Origin: Zoroaster sp. YZ-2022
Taxonomy: Eukaryota > Echinodermata > Asteroidea > Forcipulatida > Zoroasteridae
Reading direction: 5' to 3'
DNA length: 64,000 nucleotides
Assembly: GCA_029582265.1 (NCBI GenBank)
Contig: CM055821.1
Span: 48,684,444 to 48,748,443 of the forward strand
Shown here: one piece after another, positions 12,280 to 22,576 of the stretch
How positions within the stretch are numbered: the stretch's first letter is position 1
Layout: every line of letters begins with the position of its first letter
The notes under the pieces: model-generated
Told to the model about the DNA's origin: nothing
Databases searched by the model: none
Seen by the model: only the letters and a program-made list of their open reading frames with translations
Translations under genes and position numbers: made by a program

Positions 12280-12462
12280 GTGGCTGAGCACTTTAATCTA
12301 CTTGGCCATTCACTTCAACACTTCAAAGTAGCAGTTCTCAAACAAGGACCATTCAAAACCAAACTTCAAAGGGAAGCAGCTGAACAAAGGATTATTCACA
12401 CCCTGAACTGCATTGAACAAGGACTGAAGAGACTCTGGCTTCATGTCCCAATATACGATTAA
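12280..12462 (+). pseudogene. Penelope-like retroelement, C-terminal fragment of GIY-YIG region
   Basis: The 60-residue ORF starts MAEHFNLLGHSLQHFKVAVL and continues with a basic, Glu-rich stretch (RREA-like, RIIHTL) before a GLKRL motif. This order matches the end of the endonuclease domain in GIY-YIG Penelope-like elements (HFNLPGHS, then an ExxxI helix, then GLN). The reverse transcriptase and the GIY-YIG motif are absent, so this is a 5'-truncated dead copy. Identification rests on motif memory, not alignment. Confidence 0.55.
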
Positions 12463-13299
12463 CTTCATGAGTCACTGCCACCTTTTGTTTGCCACCTCCT
12501 CCCAGACGAAAGCTTATGCCTATTTTTAAGTTTAGTTAGTCTTAAAAGTGCTACCATTTATATATATTTTTATACAGTATATATACTTATTGTTATGAAG
12601 ATCTAGGATCATTGATGTTTAGTGCTTTTATATCTAGTCAAAATATGTTTTGTTGTTACCTACATCATGCTTACATGTATATAGGCCTGTTATTCAGTTT
12701 CCATGTATACTTTAAGCCATAAGCTGGAGTATCAGGCATGAAACAATAAGCCATTCATTCACTATAATTATGTGGTCAGTGTGGCTCATTAGTATTCATG
12801 GTATGTGCCTGTGTGTTGGCTATTGACTGTACAGCTTATACTGGGAACATGTGTGACCCCATGCTGAGCCAAGAGCCTTGATTCTGATAGCCAAGTATGT
12901 TTATGGTCCAGTAGTTTTGTGATGCACTAAAGTACATTGAGTGGAAGTAAACATTAGAGTTATGAGTTTGCATTATTTTATATATAAGAACAAAAACTTC
13001 AATGACAAAAGTATGTTAATCATGCATCTGTGATTGAAAGGAATGAAATGTAGTAGAGTTAGCATTTACCTTTTAATGGTTTTTAATTTACAGTTTAGGT
13101 TTCCTAGAATGTCATTTCAATTGTTTTTGATCAAGATTTATTGTATATTCCATGTGATGTTCCGATACCACCATTAAGAATAAAGATCTGAAAAGTTATC
13201 TTATTCAACTCCTGACTGTTCATCTTTTATTCTTTCAGGGTCATCGGCCATTGAATCATTAATGTACCCCATGTAACTGCAGTTATTTGGCAGTCAGAC

Positions 13300-13680
13300 T
13301 GAGTGTTCCTGTCCGACAAGATGACATACAATTACGCGATCAGCCCACCAGAGTACAATGGAAGTGGAACCATGCAGAGGATGAGCCAGTATTACCGACG
13401 TCAGCTGAGGGGATAAGAAGGCAGGACATGTAGCCAGAGGGTGAACCATCAGTGAGCACGCAGGATACAGTTGAAGACACTAAATAGTACCATCCAGCTA
13501 CATCTACCAGACGACATGAGAGACTTGAATACGGTCTTTGAGCACGACACAATGGTCTCACCACCACACAGCCTCTCCATGTATCTATCACACAGGATAA
13601 GCAGCAGAGAAAACAAATGGTCGCAACTGACCTGCAGAAGGTACTGAGTCATGTGAACAGTGACGAGGTGTAGGATAACT
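13300..13680 (+). pseudogene. Decayed coding remnant, possibly a retroelement pol tail
   Basis: A GC-richer island in AT-rich surroundings. One plus frame reads protein-like (PVRQDDIQLRDQP, then TSTRRHERLEYG, then a Gln/Lys-rich end) but is interrupted by three stops. The RRHERLEYG string recalls the basic tail after integrase in gypsy-type polyproteins. No catalytic motif is present, so the call is weak. Confidence 0.3.
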
Positions 13681-14489
13681 GAAGAATATAGGGCTGGAGA
13701 TGTAACAGACACCTTAGACATACTCGAAGGAATGTCCCAGACGGTGGAACCAGCAGAAATGACAATGATCAACCCCCGCCCCGAGTCTCTGTCGCGTTAT
13801 TTCTGTGCAGTAAAGGGCAGTTTGCTTACATGTACATACCTTCATCATGAAAACTTTCCCAGAAATTAACATTATTGATCAGCAGATCGAAAACAATTAA
13901 AGATAAAAATGGAGTCATTGTGCTTTTCCATGTAATACAAAATAATTGACGAAAAGTGGAACTGCACGGTTTGAATAAACTGTTCATATGACATCATTGA
14001 CTGAATTATCAGTGAAAAGGGTGTATACTCTGTACCAAAATTGAATTGGATTTGTACATTTCTATGTATCATGTGTACTTTAATTGTACTTTTGTTGTTT
14101 TCAGGGTATGAGTAAAATTAAAATAAAAATTTTCTCCCACTGAAAATTATATTTTGGAGACAAAAACTCCAAGGAGATTGTTTTAACACCCAATCTATAT
14201 GTATTTTCATTTTGAGTAAGTCTTTGATTTTTATTTATTAATTTTTTTGGGTTTTTACCTAATACTTTGTTGACGACCTGGTCAATTGTTCTAGCTTATT
14301 ATTCAAAGTTTAAAGTACAAACGTATTATTTTTGTTCTGTCTATATTATTCTACTTTTGCAGAAAACTAATAGATAACAATAAATAAATATATATCGGTC
14401 TAAAAAAAATTATTTTCAGCCTTGTTTTTTATTACAAAACTATTTGGAGACCACACATGTTTTTCTAAAGAACAGTTTATTTCTAGATT

Positions 14490-14710
14490 TTTTGTTCTAT
14501 AGAACTCTATAAATTGTTCTATAGAATTCTATAAATTGTTCTATAGAACTCTATAAATTGTTCTATTGAATTCTATAAATTGTTCTATAGAACTCTATAA
14601 ATTGTTCTATAGAACTCTATAAATTGTTCTATAGAACTCTATAAACTATTCTATAGAACTCTATAAACTATTCTATAGAACTCTATAAACTATTCTATAC
14701 AACTCTGTAA
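14490..14710. repeat. 22 bp tandem repeat within the TIR element
   Basis: About ten units of TTCTATAGAACTCTATAAAT plus TG, diverging to the right. It belongs to the right subterminal zone of the 4.0 kb element. Confidence 0.9.
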
Positions 14711-15359
14711 GCTATTGTATAAAATACTAAACAATTTCTATAGAATTTATCAAGTTTCTTTAGATTTCTATAGAAACGGTTCATTTTTTTATAGAATTTT
14801 TTTAGAAAAGTGGCCCACTTTTCTATAGAAATTCTATAAGCTCTATAGAATTTGTATAGAAATTGTATAGAAACTGTATAGAAACTGTATAGAGCGATTC
14901 TATAGCACTCTCTATAGAAATCGGTATAGAAATTCTATAGAATTTTTTTTATAGAATTCTATAGAACTTTTTTGTAAGGGATATGAGGCTTTTTACCTAA
15001 CTATTTCGTTTGTGTTGCGTGGTCGGTATGTATAATTATATAAACGTGGTTTTGGCATGTCAAGCATCATTTTGCAATCTCGGTTTTACTCTGTTAAAAA
15101 CCAAACCCTATCTCTAAGTATCACCCAACCCACCTTTTTTGAAAGCATAGAGGATGAACACCTTGATTAACGATAATTTTATTGGTTTAAATGTAATTAA
15201 GGACACAAAATTATAACAAGCAGCAAAACAAAAGAATACCAATTTGTTTATTATTTTATTACAACAATTAATTATTTGCAGGTTTTCTCAGCTTCTAACA
15301 AAACCAACATGTTTCTTTTCTTCCATTTCTACAAATATCTATAAGTATGTGCCTATAAT

Positions 15360-15748
15360 GAATTGTACTGGGTCTGAGAAAACCAGGTCAAAGTGTACTA
15401 AAAATTAAAACCTTAATTGCTACCAAATGGTCGAGTATACCATAACATTGATCGTTTCCCAAAACCCAACTGTTTTTAGTACAGAGTTGTAACTCCCAGC
15501 CTCAGTGTTATACATGCTGTGTATGAACTACAGCTGAGATTTAAAAACTTGAACAATTCATCATTTAATTGATCAAGTTTTTACTTTTCAGTACACATGT
15601 ATAAGGAACTGCAACCAAAGGACTTTGGAGCTGATTTGGGGGAAATAACAAATAATCAAGGTTATCAGGTACACATCATCTAGTGTCAAAATCTGGTTTT
15701 TAGATTTTTGACACTTTGGCCTGGTTTTCTTAGACCCAGTCACAATTT
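15360..15748. repeat. Inverted repeat pair, ~47 bp arms
   Basis: The left arm at 15360-15406 (ACTGGGTCTGAGAAAACCAG) matches the reverse complement of 15701-15748 with a few mismatches. The spacer is about 295 bp. It may be a small MITE or a chance retained pair; no target duplication was identified. Confidence 0.6.
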
Positions 15749-15879
15749 GTGAAATGTTTTCAGTCACATTTTTGATATTACATACATATGTACTACCTTG
15801 GTTAACCAAGTACTAGATAAATATAAAAATGTATCTGGAGTTTCAAAAGTCCTTGCATTGTGCTTGGACTCTAGCCTCT

Positions 15880-15914
15880 ACCAAACTGTTCAAACATTGG
15901 TTGAACAGTTTGGT
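15880..15914. repeat. Perfect 14 bp hairpin
   Basis: ACCAAACTGTTCAA and TTGAACAGTTTGGT flank a 7 nt loop. It is too short for a microRNA precursor. It lies inside the ORF at 15829-16092. Confidence 0.6.
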
Positions 15915-16560
15915 TGAGAACTTTTTAATTTCTGATATATTTGTTTTGTTATTGTTAATAGGCTACAGTCAATATAAACATTTTACAAAATGGTACATTG
16001 TGAAAAACGTTTCATCAATAACAGCAAAAATTAGTTATTTTATTGTACGGTTTTGGGTCTTTACTGATTGCGAATTCGCGATACTTAGTTAACGGTGAAA
16101 ATCATACGAGAATAATTCCAAAAATTGTGAACATTAGTCCTAGAACTGTATAAAATATTTTATTAATTACATGTGATGATTATAAAATCACGCAAAAGCA
16201 ATGTTTGCATGTCACTGACAACACTAATAGCGAAACTTTACATTTTGTGATGAAACCAATGGCGGTTAACGCTTGTTTTTTGAAAAGGTTTTTTTAGAAA
16301 ACAGAAAAGGGAACACTTAGAATTTTCATAAACCATTTCACCATAATTTGGCCATTTGTTGACAGTGCAAAACTGTTTATTTTGAACACTTGTTACAATA
16401 CAGTCTGCAAAGCTCGAACATCACACGCATTAGAGAGCGTGAGACGGTCGGGCCCCAAGTTGCAGATGACGAGAGCTCGAAATAATATAACTTTCAGTGA
16501 AATACTATGTGATTGGTCACCGTCAGTTGCTTAATGTAATAACAGCTTAACCCTAACCTT

Positions 16561-16832
16561 CCTCAATCCTCCAAAATCCTCATTGCAGTTTTGGAGGATT
16601 TTGGAGGAGTGAGGATGAATGGTGATTGAAACACATGAGGATTTTGGAGGATTGAGGATGAATGGTGTTTGTAAAACATGAGGATTTTGTAGGATTGAGG
16701 ATGAATGGTGATTGAAACACACAAGGATTTTGGAGGATTGAGGATGAATGGTGATTGAAGCATGAGGATTTTGGAGGATTGAGGATGAATGGTGTTTGAA
16801 AAACATGAGGATTTTGGAGGACTGGTGTGGTA
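16561..16832. repeat. 43 bp minisatellite with one inverted unit
   Basis: GAGGATGAAT anchors fall at 16611, 16654, 16697, 16740 and 16781. The core is ATTTTGGAGGATTGAGGATG. An inverted copy of the core (CCTCAATCCTCCAAAATCCT) sits at 16561-16583 at the left edge. Minus-strand ORFs here (HHSSSILQNPH-type repeats) are read-through of the array. Confidence 0.92.
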
Positions 16833-17380
16833 TTGTAGGAGTTGCTGGAATGTGGTACTATTTAATTATCATTTTTCTCAATTGGCAAGGTAAGTACTGG
16901 TACTCCATCTGTTTCACAGTGATGTACATGTACATGCATGACATGTATTGTACATGTATGTACCACATCAAGAAACAACCTCGTATCTTTACTTATTATT
17001 GCCATAGCACGAATTAAAAGCAAATTCACTGGGTACAGGGTGACGCTACTCTCCACGATCACGATGAACCATTTGCGAAGGTGGCGTGCACCAAATGAGA
17101 ATTTAATAACGGTATCATCGGTGTGTGAGGGCAGCATTCAACCTAATTATTTAAAAATAGTGTTTCGTCTCACTGAGACGAAAACTATTGTTTTATTAAT
17201 TTCTCAAAAACAATAGCATTTCAGACAGAAATATTTCATGGAAGTTTTCTACCATCATCACTTTTATACCCGTAAGTTTTATGTAAATCTGTGAACATGT
17301 CTGCTTTTTCAAACTTACCGATAGTGTAGACTGTCTTTAATGTCACTGTTTACTGTATGGGACTTCTCCTTTTCCTGTAG
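16833..17380. other. No firm gene; one strong splice donor
   Basis: GGCAAG/GTAAGTA at 16889 is a near-consensus donor, preceded by an open stretch rich in hydrophobic residues (VAGMWYYLIIIFLNW). It could be an upstream exon of the HECT gene, but no acceptor or domain supports that. ACATGTACATG-type runs lie near 16925-16960. Confidence 0.35.
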
Positions 17381-17398
17381 TGCTCATGAAAGCAACAG

Positions 17399-17579
17399 GA
17401 AATACTTCAGAGACACATGGTGGATGAAACGGAGGAACGACCTACTGTTGTTGTCAATAGAAGGCGGATCCTGCATTCTACAATTCTTGCAACCAAGGCC
17501 AGTGACTTCAACTATCTCAACACTCCTTTTATCGTCTTTGCAGGCGAGGATGGAGAAGACGGTGGAGGGCCCAGACGAA
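17399..17579 (+). CDS. HECT gene exon 1 (domain start)
   Basis: The open frame includes HMVDETEERPTVVVNRR, then FNYLNTPFIVFAGEDGEDGG and PRR, the typical HECT entry. The best acceptor (TTTCCTGTAG at 17380) puts a TGA in frame at 17387, so I start after the later CAACAG. The end CGAA/GTAATT leaves one base, whereas the next exon needs two. A lost G (AAG/GTAATT) would explain this. Confidence 0.6.
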
Positions 17580-17888
17580 GTAATTGATTTTATACAATAT
17601 TCTTTTTCATGACTTGTATTTCTTTCAGTCAAAATAATCTTTTCTGTCAATACCATAGCACAGAGTTTTTTTGTGAGAGTGTTTTCCCAAAAAAACCAAA
17701 TTCATTGGAAAACTTACTAAGAAGACGAGAAATCAGATTGGACTATGGAAATACAAACCTAAACTGATTTGGTGAAAGGCTCCTGATTTGTTTCTCATTA
17801 TCCCTTTAAAATAATTCTTCTTTTCCTCGCATTTGTGTTGTTTGATGGGAGGGTTTAGCCTGTGCAATTTTGATGTTTAATCCCACAG

Positions 17889-18159
17889 GCTCCTTATAGA
17901 AGAAGTGTCTGAACGCATGGGACTTTTTGAAAGATGTAACGGAAAACTCTACTTCACCCATAACATCCAGTGTCTGAGGGATGGAAAATACAGGCTTGCT
18001 GGCAAGTTTGTTAGATGGAGTTTGATTCATGGAGGTCCTGGCCTGTGTAGCCTAAGCCCTTGTGTATTTGATCTCATGACTGACAACTCAGCAGGTGTGG
18101 ACTTAATAGATGAACTACCAGACATTCCTGACCCTATCACAAGAGCAAATTTGAAGAAG
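17889..18159 (+). CDS. HECT gene exon 2
   Basis: Acceptor TTTAATCCCACAG, donor AAGAAG/GTATAA. It encodes LLIEEVSERMGLFER, THNIQCLRDGKYRLAGKF and HGGPGLCSLSPCVFDL, then a loop with DELPDIPDP. The AGK...GGPG...LSP pattern is the most conserved stretch of G2E3-type HECT domains. Exon 2 ends on a full codon. Confidence 0.8.
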
Positions 18160-18773
18160 GTATAATGAAGCATATATATATTTTTTTATTATCCACTGTT
18201 TAATTACTGTTTATTTGAATCTTGCACAGTGTTGTACTTATAAATAACAATTGTAAGAATAACATCAAGAAACTCATAAGGTTCTGCAGCTAGGGTAACC
18301 TTGTTGTGATGGAGCAAGTTTTGTTTTTTTCCATTTGTATTGATAAGACCATTCCTGTGGGTGCCAACATACCACATTTAAATCATCTGTATGTAAAATA
18401 GGTGCCCAAGATTCTAGTTCTCCAACATTGTTTACTCACCGAGAAAAGTTGAGGCCATAAAACATATCCAAATAGTCTTTATGATGTTTGTTTTAAACAG
18501 TGCACCCAGGTTACCACCCAGCAGAGCATGTGAGTACTTGGGCAGTGCTGGCTTGTTTTGGCAGTACCGTACAGTTAATGTTTTGAATTTGCAACCACCG
18601 TATTTCATGATGCCAATATCTTGATTAATGCATGATGATTGACTCTACTCTCCCCATAATAAGTCATTAAACAGACACATTACAGGGAATCATATAGTTC
18701 CTTTAATAAATACCTTGGACAGTTTTTAAAACTTTCATTGGTCAAAACCCGATCATGTGGGGGTGTATTAACA

Positions 18774-18940
18774 AGGGAATAATAGTGGGAGGACCCGGTC
18801 TTCACTGCCTGATAATGACCGGCTTGGTGGCTGGCCGCTGTTAACGGACCTTGCCTCCAGCTCGGTCCATTAGCAGCGTCTTGCCACCAACCCGGACATT
18901 ACCACGCAGTGAAGACCGGGTTCTCACACTGTTATTCCCT
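18774..18940. repeat. Foldback MITE next to a splice acceptor
   Basis: The two arms of about 80 bp are near-complementary. The left starts AGGGAATAATAGTGGGAGGA and the right ends GGGTTCTCACACTGTTATTC. The centre carries CCGTTAACGG-type complementarity. The right end lies 14 bases before exon 3, so the insertion borders the polypyrimidine tract. Confidence 0.85.
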
Positions 18941-18954
18941 AATTATTTCTTCAG

Positions 18955-19106
18955 ATAATGGAAAGTACCCAAGACAACTTCAGTGCTGTGATGTCTGACC
19001 TGACTGACTGGCTGGTGGACCAAGGAATCAGTAACATTCATGCATGTACATATGAACGTCGAACTACTTTGACCAGTGATTTGTTGACTCAAGCCCTATA
19101 TTATAG
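18955..19106 (+). CDS. HECT gene exon 3
   Basis: Acceptor ATTATTTCTTCAG, donor TATAG/GTATGC. It reads IMESTQDNFSAVMSDLTDWL, then VDQGISNIHACTYE and a TLTSDLLTQALYY end. It starts in phase 0 and ends with two bases of an Arg codon completed by exon 4. Confidence 0.75.
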
Positions 19107-19926
19107 GTATGCTAATTTGATGGTCCTCAATAAATACAAATAGATGCTCAAAGAGCTATGGAGGATAATCAATAGTCATTGTAAATTGACAGTTTGTTGA
19201 CAGTTGGACATTATTCTTACATCACAAATTATATAGATTACCATTTCTAAATGTCCATTTGTGACCATGGAGCATATAGTGCCAAGAAACCCCCCCCCCC
19301 ATCACTTTAAGTTCTATATCCTCTGTTGAAAGAGAGTGAACCAATACAGCTACTGTCGTGGACAATAAGCTAGCAGCAAAACTTTTGTATAATGTGGCGA
19401 GTTATATGGTGAAGTTGTAAATTGCCTCAGATCCACAAAATGTATAAATAGCTGTTTTCAAAACGGAGGCACAGGGAAACCTTGTTGAATGACTATAATT
19501 GAGTGAAAGGAAAGGACCGACCACTGCTGTATGCACAGCTGTATCCCGCTAGACAGCTCAAGAAAATATATGCTGATTACTATGACAAGAGTTTACCCTA
19601 ATAGGCCTATATCTTTTAAAATAAATGTTACCTAAATAATACGTCAAAAAGATGTATTACCCTGTTATACGAAACTAAAAGACAAATTCAGTTTTAGAAT
19701 ATGAACACAATGAAAATAAACTATTTTTTCTTGGCTTTACAACAGCGGAAGAGGCTAGGAGGTTTCATATTTTATGGTGAAAATCTTTCGAAAAGTGGTA
19801 CTAATAAAAAAAAATTGAAAGGCTATCATAGTTTATGGTATGTTTTGGATTATTTGCAACAAGAAAAGTTATATTAGAATTAGTCCCTCAAGTTGTACCG
19901 GCAAGTGTGGCTGGCTCATGGACTAG

Positions 19927-20153
19927 CTCACAAACAGTGAGTCTTTAGTACTGGTCACTTCAAAGTGTTATTTTGGTGTCTACTCCGAACATTATTATGC
20001 CACTTTTATCCAATCTCGAGAACACCAGCTTCAACCTGCCCTATAGCAAGGGCCTTCCTGAGACTGGATAAACTTGGCATGATAATGTTTGGAGTAGACA
20101 CCAAACTACCACTTTGATAAAGTGAGCAGTACCAAAAAATCAGTGTTTGTGAG
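19927..20153. repeat. Foldback MITE in a HECT intron
   Basis: Arms of about 100 bp: CTCACAAACAGTGAG at the left matches the reverse complement of CAGTGTTTGTGAG at the right. GGTGTCTACTCC / GGAGTAGACACC and TTATCCAATCTC / GAGACTGGATAA are also paired. The minus-strand ORF at 20006-20338 merely crosses it. Confidence 0.8.
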
Positions 20154-20522
20154 ACTGGAATAGCAGTGTTTAGTGCTCGACCATGCATGAATGTATGCAG
20201 ATTTTTTTTTTTTTTTGGCACATTCTGTTTCATACCCCCAGCATTCACAACACAGTTGCTGAGCTCCCATAAATTGATTGTTATAAATGTGGTCTTGTTG
20301 TAAAGAGGAAATAATAAGCTTTCTATTGATATGCGCAATGATATGAAGATGTCACCAATAATAATATTTTAAAACAGGTGATTGAAAACAGTTTCCAAAC
20401 TGTATGAGTTTTATTAAACTTATATTTAAGTAGTACAACATACTGTAATAGGTTAAAATTACAAAAGGTATTTCAGTTAATATTATTCTTGTCATTTATT
20501 AAGTTTTTTGTTCATCTTCAAG

Positions 20523-20755
20523 GGTACAATCAGCTATTCAGCAATTCCAAGAAGGGCTTGGAGGACTGTGGGAGGATGTTAGGAGACACCGAAATGCTCT
20601 CCGTACACTGTTTGTGTTCAAGGCTGTACCTCCTCTTACATTCTTGGATATGAGGAGGCTGTATCAGGTTGATCATGCACCCATGGGATCTAATGCAAGA
20701 CTTCTGGAGGATGACACCATTTACAGTTTTGAGGTTTTCCTAGAGATGGTATCTA
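20523..20755 (+). CDS. HECT gene exon 4
   Basis: Acceptor TTCATCTTCAAG, donor ATCTA/GTAAGT. It encodes AIQQFQEGLGGLWEDVRRHR, then LRTLFVFKAVPPLTFLDMRR and a LLEDDTIYSFEVFLEMVS end. The F.EGL...F...P pattern is the mid-C-lobe of HECT domains. Phases match exons 3 and 5. Confidence 0.8.
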
Positions 20756-21310
20756 GTAAGTAAAATCCAATTAAGATACTAACTTTTGAATATACCCTGA
20801 GGATAATATTATGATAAAAAAACAATAACTTTAAGGTAAGCCACACAAAAGCTATTCAATCTTCTCAGATTTTTGTCTTTGGCTCAGTCCTTTATTGCAT
20901 GAAAAAACAGAGCAGGTAACTTTTATTGCAGATATAAATTCCAATTACTTTGCACTTTTAAAAGATTGTGCAAATTGCAATTTTCCAAAATTGCTGACAA
21001 ATAGTTTCTAATTAGTGAACAATAATTAAGTAGAACAAAATATTTTGCCACATCCCATGTATTTTATATTTAAGTTATTTCAATAAAATTATAGCTGCAC
21101 TAGAATGCTCACAAATAGAGTTTGGCTAAATGGATATGATTATAACACAATATCTTTAAAGTAAGAAGTAAACTTGTGATTATTTAAATCACCAATAAAT
21201 TTTCACTTTGGTAACTGTTATTGCAAATTGTCCTTTTTATAATATCCAGTGGTATACACTATAGCCCAGAAATTTAAAAAAGCATGACAATTAATGTTGT
21301 ACATTTTCAG

Positions 21311-21556
21311 CTGGACGATCTGCCATCACCCTCGAGGAACCTTTTAGAGTTTTGGACGGGGCAAACAAACCCCCACCATGTGGTTTTAAAGATGCCCTAA
21401 GTAAATTTTACACCCTGGAAGCCAATAGGCGTCTGCCCTCAAGCGCCAACATGTGCGAAGATACTTCGCCTGCCAAGAGGAGTGGATGACCCAAACCAAC
21501 TGCAAGAGCTGCTTGAGCTTGCAGTCAGGGGGGCTCAAGGGTTTGGAAAAATATAG
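21311..21556 (+). CDS. HECT gene last exon, frame broken before catalytic Cys
   Basis: Acceptor TTGTACATTTTCAG. The frame reads TGRSAITLEEPFRVLDGAN through LEANRRLPSSA, then meets TGA at 21487. One base later (from 21449) another frame reads TCAKILRLPRGVDDPNQLQE to a TAG at 21554. That second frame carries the HECT-type T-C motif and a natural end. An extra A near 21448 therefore separates the domain from its cysteine. Confidence 0.7.
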
Positions 21557-22492
21557 TCCAAGTTTATGAGACCTGCTCCCAAAAAATCAGGACAAAGTTG
21601 CATTTTATGTGCTTGTTAAGTGATTTCGGGTTGGAACCTAATTTTTCACACAAGTGGGTTAACAAAAATATTATTATTGTGTAAAACAATTTTGTATAGA
21701 AATATCACACTTTCCGAACTTTAAAGCTGTTTATCTTGTAATTGGGTTGTCAAGGTTTTCTTACTAATTCCTCCCCCAGGGGTGAAAAGGTGGGGGTTTT
21801 ACATATATAAATAATATATCATTTTAAATCTAAGAATCTGTGGAATTTTAAAAAGCCAAAATCTTACAAAACCAATTTGTCAACTTTGTCCAGGTTTTGT
21901 TGAAGCAGGTCTTATATACTTGATTCATGTTGTTCAAATAGTTGACATATTTCCAAATCACATCAGCAGGTATTTGAAATCTGTAATTTGGGCCAGGATT
22001 TTTTTTAATAAACATAGATGAAAACTGGTCATACCACAAGGACATTATGGTTCATGGCATGCCAGACTAACACACTTTAAATTTTTTAAATAAAAATTGC
22101 TTGTGTTGCCAATTTTTAGCACAATCCAACCTTCTTTGTGGTCAGGGCAGAACAGCACACTTTGGGTAAAAATTAACCGGAAAATATGCAAATGTGGCTA
22201 GAAAATAATCAGAATATGACGGTCTTTTGAAGTTTTACAGTTTTTTAAACTATTTGTTTTTGAATGTTTTGTTCTTTAAGACTTGCATGTTATTGTTGCC
22301 CTTATTGATTTTTATTATTATCTGAACTGCGTTTAAAACCAAATCAACAAGTCCAATTGATCTCCAAGTGGCTGAAATCAGGGGGGTAGTGAGGATGTAT
22401 AGTCACCCACCAGATTAAAATGTTTGCCAAACATTGACACTAATGGTTATAAACTTCAAACAATCGTGGCTGATCTAATGGGAATTTCATTT
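21557..22492. other. 3' flank of the HECT locus, no gene seen
   Basis: AT-rich, with chance ORFs only (for example 21848-22045 minus). Confidence 0.5.
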
Positions 22493-22553
22493 GGTGTGTG
22501 TGTGCGTGTGCGTGTGCGCGTGTGTGTGTGCGTGCGTGTGTGTGTGTGTGTGT
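22493..22553. repeat. (TG)n/(CG)-interrupted microsatellite
   Basis: GTGTGTGTGCGTGTGCGTGT and similar run up to GTGTGTGTGG. The ORF reading CVCVCVCACVC is a repeat artefact. Confidence 0.95.
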
Positions 22554-22576
22554 GGAGGGAGGGATAAAATAGATAT

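Larger units (their letters stand above)
12183..12560 (+). mobile_element. Penelope-like element fragment with inverted terminal repeats
   Basis: The ends are about 50 bp imperfect inverted repeats, starting TAAATGGTAGCACTTTTAAG and ending CTTAAAAGTGCTACCATTTA. Between them is a short ORF resembling the C-terminus of GIY-YIG Penelope-like retroelements. The left repeat carries a hammerhead ribozyme core on the minus strand; the right repeat keeps only the GAAAGCTTATGCC half in the opposite orientation. Penelope-like elements are known to carry hammerheads in their terminal repeats, and inverted, 5'-truncated copies are common. It is nested inside the 4.0 kb TIR element. Confidence 0.65.
10982..14980. 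mobile_element. 4.0 kb TIR element with TCTATAGA-rich ends, superfamily unknown
   Basis: The left end begins CCCTTACAAAAAAGTTCTAT and the right end is its exact reverse complement for 24 bases. The flanks are AT on both sides (10980-10981 and 14981-14982), a possible 2 bp target duplication. Both subterminal zones are packed with TCTATAGA or TCTATAAA motifs (10990-11160 and 14490-14970). No intact transposase is visible. The interior has a pyrimidine minisatellite, a nested Penelope-like fragment and a decayed retroelement-like tail. It may be a large non-autonomous element that has collected other insertions. Confidence 0.8.
14981..16559. other. Non-coding AT-rich stretch
   Basis: It holds an inverted repeat pair (15360-15748) and a short perfect hairpin (15880-15914). 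ORFs at 15588-15809 (-) and 15829-16092 (+) have no recognisable features. Confidence 0.5.
17381..21556 (+). pseudogene. G2E3-like HECT-type E3 ubiquitin ligase locus (damaged)
   Basis: Five exons on the plus strand spell a HECT-like C-terminal domain: 17399-17579, 17889-18159, 18955-19106, 20523-20755 and 21311-21556. Exons 2-5 join with canonical GT-AG introns and matching phases. Landmarks are GEDGEDGGGPRR at the domain start, AGKFVRWSLIHGGPGLCSLS, GLFE, and a terminal LPSS..TC..ILRLP. HECT ligases pass ubiquitin through a cysteine near the C-terminus. Gene-family assignment to G2E3-like proteins is from recalled motifs. Damage: an in-frame TGA if exon 1 starts at the best acceptor, a phase mismatch after exon 1, and an extra base before the catalytic Cys. 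It may be a pseudogene or carry assembly indels. Upstream exons were not found. Confidence 0.7.

Noticed and set aside
15880..15914. Hairpin as a microRNA precursor
   Set aside because: A 14 bp stem is too short for Drosha/Dicer processing.
16531..16806. Minus-strand ORFs with HHSSSILQNPH repeats
   Set aside because: Read-through of the 43 bp minisatellite, whose period is not a multiple of three.
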